From Erpobdella octoculata (taxonomy: Eukaryota; Annelida; Clitellata; Hirudinida; Erpobdellidae), in the NCBI GenBank assembly GCA_963978895.1, contig OZ022245.1, forward strand, positions 21,880,968 to 21,944,967: a stretch of 64,000 nt of DNA. The letters run 5' to 3'. The position numbers and the translations under genes were made by a program. The notes beneath the pieces are model-generated. The model saw nothing but the letters and a program-made list of their open reading frames with translations, was not told the origin of the DNA and ran no database searches. Shown one piece after another: positions 60,953 through 64,000 of this stretch. Each line of letters opens with the position of its first letter. The stretch's first letter is position 1.

Positions 60953-61170
60953 ATACTTGTACAATACAGTAAACTCGTTTTTAAATTGGATTTTTTCATA
61001 GCATTTTTAGCAAATCAAACAAATAATATATTGCTAAATGTTGCAGTAAAAATTTTAAGCTAGCTGTGAACAAATTTCAAAAGCAGCCCATCTTTCAATT
61101 ATTATTATTGCCAAATGCTGTATTAAATTTAGAATCTTCCCATTTCTTTATCGGTTTAGATCGGTCGCTG

Positions 61171-61443
61171 CTATTGCCCCGGCGGTTAGCCGTGGAAATA
61201 ATCGGTAAAATTGCTACTGAGCCGGCAGTCGCGCCGTATGTCTACCTAAAATTAAATCCTAACCCTAACCATAACCCTAACCCTAACCCTACTCCTAACC
61301 CTATCCATACCCCTAAGCCTTTAGAAAATATGTACATCTTTATCAATTGATCGAAGAATCAATTGTTTTGGCAAAACCGCCGGCTAAGTAGCAATTTTAC
61401 CGCTTATTGCCCCGGCTACCGGCGCCTACTGCCTTGGTAATAG
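61171..61443. mobile_element. 273-bp MITE with CTATTGCC-type ends and telomere-like core
   Basis: Ends CTATTGCCCCGG and, inverted, CTATTACCAAGG. A subterminal inverted stretch CGGTAAAATTGCTACT is shared. It sits inside the right palindrome arm, which resumes at TATATCGGTAAAG. The core (61257-61320) is a degenerate CCCTAA array. Confidence 0.75.
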
Positions 61444-61605
61444 TTATAACCTTTATATCGGTAAAGTTATTGCCGATTAATATAAATAATGAATATTCAT
61501 GGGCCAAAAAGACTCTAAATCGTTTTCAGGAGGCCATCTTGGCATCTCACTCAAAACTTGCTCATCTCTGATATACCTATTCTATATATATGGTACCGTT
61601 AGGAG

Positions 61606-62691
61606 CAGGGGCGTCATTTGCGGGGGGCAGGGGATTTAGCGAAAAAAATTAATTTCAGAAAACAAATAACTACAAATTTTTAGAGAAGATTTTGAAGTTT
61701 TTTTTAAAGTAGCTGCGAATATTCCCTCCTGGTCATCTGCTCTTTTGAGAGAAAAGTGTTTATAGTTTGGAATTTTTTAAGTAGCTATCAAAGCTGGATG
61801 CAGGTTTTGGGAACAATAAGGCAGTACCATGCGTCAGCAGATAGGCCGTATGCATTGTATAATTTCAGTTTAAGTTTTGACTTTCATTTAAAAACATTAA
61901 ATTGTTTGTAAAGACAATTATTTTTTCACGATGTGTTATTCCATTTCATCAGTGTAACCTAAAAAAATTGTTCAGAGCTACGCACGGGAAGTGTTCGGTG
62001 CGGGACTTTATAAAAGGGTTGTCAAACGGATTGGGCCAGATCAAAAATAGCATGGGTCGATGTAATTTAGCTGATCCATGGGTTTTTGTGGTAATGAAAA
62101 TGAACAGGACCGGGCTTGGAATTTTGTATCTATATAACGGGTCAGGTTTAAAAAAATCGGTCTGTGCAGGAATTTGAGAAATTAATAAGCACATTTGCTA
62201 AAGCTGCTTACACCAATATTAACACAAGTTTAAAAAATAAGTCAAGACAACCCAGTAACTGCAGTGGTGTAGCTAGAGTTTTTGGAACCCTGGGCAAAGT
62301 CTAAGGAATACGCCTCTAGAAAATCATATCTGTAAATTTGTCCACCAAACAGAACTGATTATTGGGGGGTCAATTGTAGTAAGTATTTTTCCAAAAAAGT
62401 TTGAAAATCGCAAACACTTTTGCCTCCAAATTAAGCGGATGAACGGGGCACACGATGTGGGTCCTCCCATAATCCGTCACTGGCTACAACATTTTTCTCC
62501 AGTCCCAGTTTTTTGAAGAAAAAGTGTATTGGGTTTTAATAAATTTTTTTAAAAGTATCTACGAATACCCCCTCCCCTGCTGTCTGCTTTTTTTTGGAAG
62601 AAAAATATAGCATTAGAAAAATGAAATTTTGGAATCTGTGGGTTGTATAATTGTTTTCGCCCCCCAAGGTTTTGCTGAAATGACGCCCCTG
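61606..62691. mobile_element. hAT-type non-autonomous element, 1086 bp
   Basis: TIRs CAGGGGCGTCATTT and AAATGACGCCCCTG; exact 8-bp duplication GTTAGGAG (61598-61605, 62692-62699). The internal sequence has no transposase. Parts of the left and right halves resemble each other (AGTAGCTGCGAATATTCCCT against AGTATCTACGAATACCCCCT). A CAGTGGTGTAGCTAG at 62261 may be a further nested hAT end. Confidence 0.9.
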
Positions 62692-62699
62692 GTTAGGAG

Positions 62700-63455
62700 T
62701 GAAATAAATAAATCTGAATAAAGTTGTGCTTGTAGAAGACTCGACCAATTTCTATTGTGTTATAACAAAAAATAAAGTTTAAAAAAAAACTTGTAAAACG
62801 CTGTGGATGTGAAGAAGATGACTAACCCACCTGATCTGTACATCAGGCTAATCAAACCCGGAACCAGACACCGATAAGGTTTCCAAAAGCACATAATGAT
62901 TACAGTAAATTAAGTAAGATGTGGTTGTCGATGGTGACAAGTGCTACAGACATGTCGTCCTAATTTAAATAGGCAAACTAACGTAAATAATTTTTCTGAA
63001 AAACTCATCCAAGTCAAAATGATGACTCAATTTGCTACCAGTACGGATTAAAAACAATACCCTTATTGTGACGATAATGTGGATGGGTCTGGCGATTCCG
63101 CTACTAAGAAACATTGTGGATTGAGCGGCTCGCAACACATTCACAAACGAGTACATTGTTACAATTTGCCTAAAACGGATGTTTCTTCGTTTCTGCTAGA
63201 TGGGCAGACTGGTGAACTTATTAAGAAACCTTAATGAGACTAGGTCGGGTCTGTAGACAACGGCTATGGTTCGATCGCCAAATCCTTAACAAACACCATC
63301 ACAGAACAGAAGAACTTAAACAGGACCACAACCAATTCCGATATTGACCACTGCAAACAGCTCAACCACGAGATAACCGTCAAAAAGATTTTTACTGCCT
63401 AACTTACCAAATAATGAAAAACAAGAAACTAATGGTAGTTATTTCAGAAACTTAC
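62700..63455. other. Duplicated non-coding sequence, no gene
   Basis: From 63101 it aligns with 9314-9735 of copy A. 62700-63100 has no counterpart in copy A. No gene recognised. Confidence 0.45.
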
Positions 63456-63901
63456 ATGCTCCTGTTGTTTTTCTTCGGCATCATTAGTAACCTGTTTGGC
63501 CTTAGAGATTCAACGCTTTACAACAACTATGTAACTTTTCAGATTTGAGTTCTGCTGCTCCATGTACAAATTCTGAATGTTCACGTTGCTCATCTTAGTC
63601 TGAATGAAAATTAATGAGTTTACCACTCAATTATCCGACGTTGTTTATATACAACTTCATAACGTATTAATAATTTTTTTCTAAAAAATAAATTTAAATT
63701 TTGTTTATATGTGTACGGAAATTCAAGTCATACTCTCAGATTTCGTAAATTCATCCTATTAATTTTAATTGTTTCTAGCTTTTTTGCATGCTTTGCTTGC
63801 ATGTGAAGCAAATTATCTTCCTCTTTCATTCTTAGGTCAGATATTCTTTGAAAATCTTCATCTTGTTTAAGTAACATTTCTTTTGCTCTCTCTAAGTCTG
63901 C
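63456..63901 (-). pseudogene. CCDC40-like coiled-coil gene fragment (copy B)
   Basis: Two exon-like blocks on the minus strand equal blocks 2 and 3 of copy A. 63734-63901 has an acceptor before and donor GTATGA after. 63456-63599 has acceptor TTCATTCAG and donor GTAAGT. The intron between them is 134 bp here, against 342 bp in A where the SINE sits. The in-frame TGA of the last block is also present, so the lesion is older than the duplication (or the splice model is wrong). Further upstream exons lie beyond 64000. Confidence 0.5.
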
Positions 63902-64000
63902 CTGTCAAATAGAATGAATATATTATAATGTTTAATCAAAAGTTATATCCTGAATTTTTATGTGCCCTTTTTCATGGTGACAAAATATTTCAAGCTATGC

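Larger units (their letters stand above)
59030..61600. repeat. 2.6-kb imperfect palindrome with nested inverted arrays
   Basis: Outer arms: 59030-59330 against 61057-61600 (reverse complement). They share ATATATAGAATAGGTATAT, CATGAATATTCATTATTTAT, GGCAATAACTTTACCGATAT and GCCAAATGCTGTATTAAATT (the last as read on the right arm). The right arm is interrupted by a 273-bp MITE. Inside, 16-bp arrays face each other (59350-59452, 60126-60195). A third hairpin follows (60216-60390 against 60795-60952). No protein is encoded. The structure resembles Foldback-type transposons. Confidence 0.85.

Noticed and set aside
62261..62475. Nested hAT element (CAGTGGTGTAGCTAG … CACTGGCTAC)
   Set aside because: The two ends do not share a target duplication and the right end is imperfect; left as a remark within 61606-62691.

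Overview
This window is nuclear DNA from a multicellular eukaryote, almost certainly an invertebrate animal; I cannot name the species. Reasons: AT-rich sequence with very long TA and AAT microsatellites, tRNA genes and a tRNA-derived SINE with A/B boxes, several animal transposon classes (Ty3/gypsy, L2/CR1-like and RTE LINEs, a Penelope-like element, hAT elements, a Helitron fragment), and spliced fragments of a gene resembling the motile-cilium protein CCDC40. It is transposon-rich intergenic and intronic sequence with few host genes. Layout: 1-540 is the 3' end of an LTR element. About 541-10500 is copy A of a segmental duplication whose copy B is about 52075-64000 and runs off the window end. 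Both copies carry, in the same order, a 3' LINE fragment, a tRNA-Gln, a hAT-Charlie-like element, a member of a dispersed repeat, a hAT element with TSD GGTACGGT, half or all of a palindromic element, and CCDC40-like exons. They differ by clean events. A has a 5.1 kb gypsy element with about 3 kb missing around it and a SINE in an intron; B has a longer hAT with an RTE LINE inserted in it, and it keeps the palindrome whole. About 11.5-31 kb is low-density sequence with minisatellites, microsatellites, decayed DNA transposons, a few exon-like minus-strand segments and a tRNA-Lys. About 31.2-38.4 kb is a mosaic of broken gypsy, LINE and Penelope-like pieces in alternating orientation. 39.2-42.7 kb is a nearly intact Penelope-like element with a GIY-YIG domain and a hammerhead-like motif behind it. 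42.7-43.3 kb is a TA-array block. 43.4-45.1 kb holds one long intronless ORF for a leucine-rich-repeat protein faintly like ZYG11/ZER1. 45.5-51.5 kb is repeats (157-bp tandem units, the dispersed 'tactagcggg' family), a Helitron fragment and the 5' end of an LTR element with a tRNA-Trp primer site. The genes do not form a pathway. The value of the window is as a readable history of insertion, duplication, deletion and recombination, with filled/empty site pairs inside a single 64 kb sequence.
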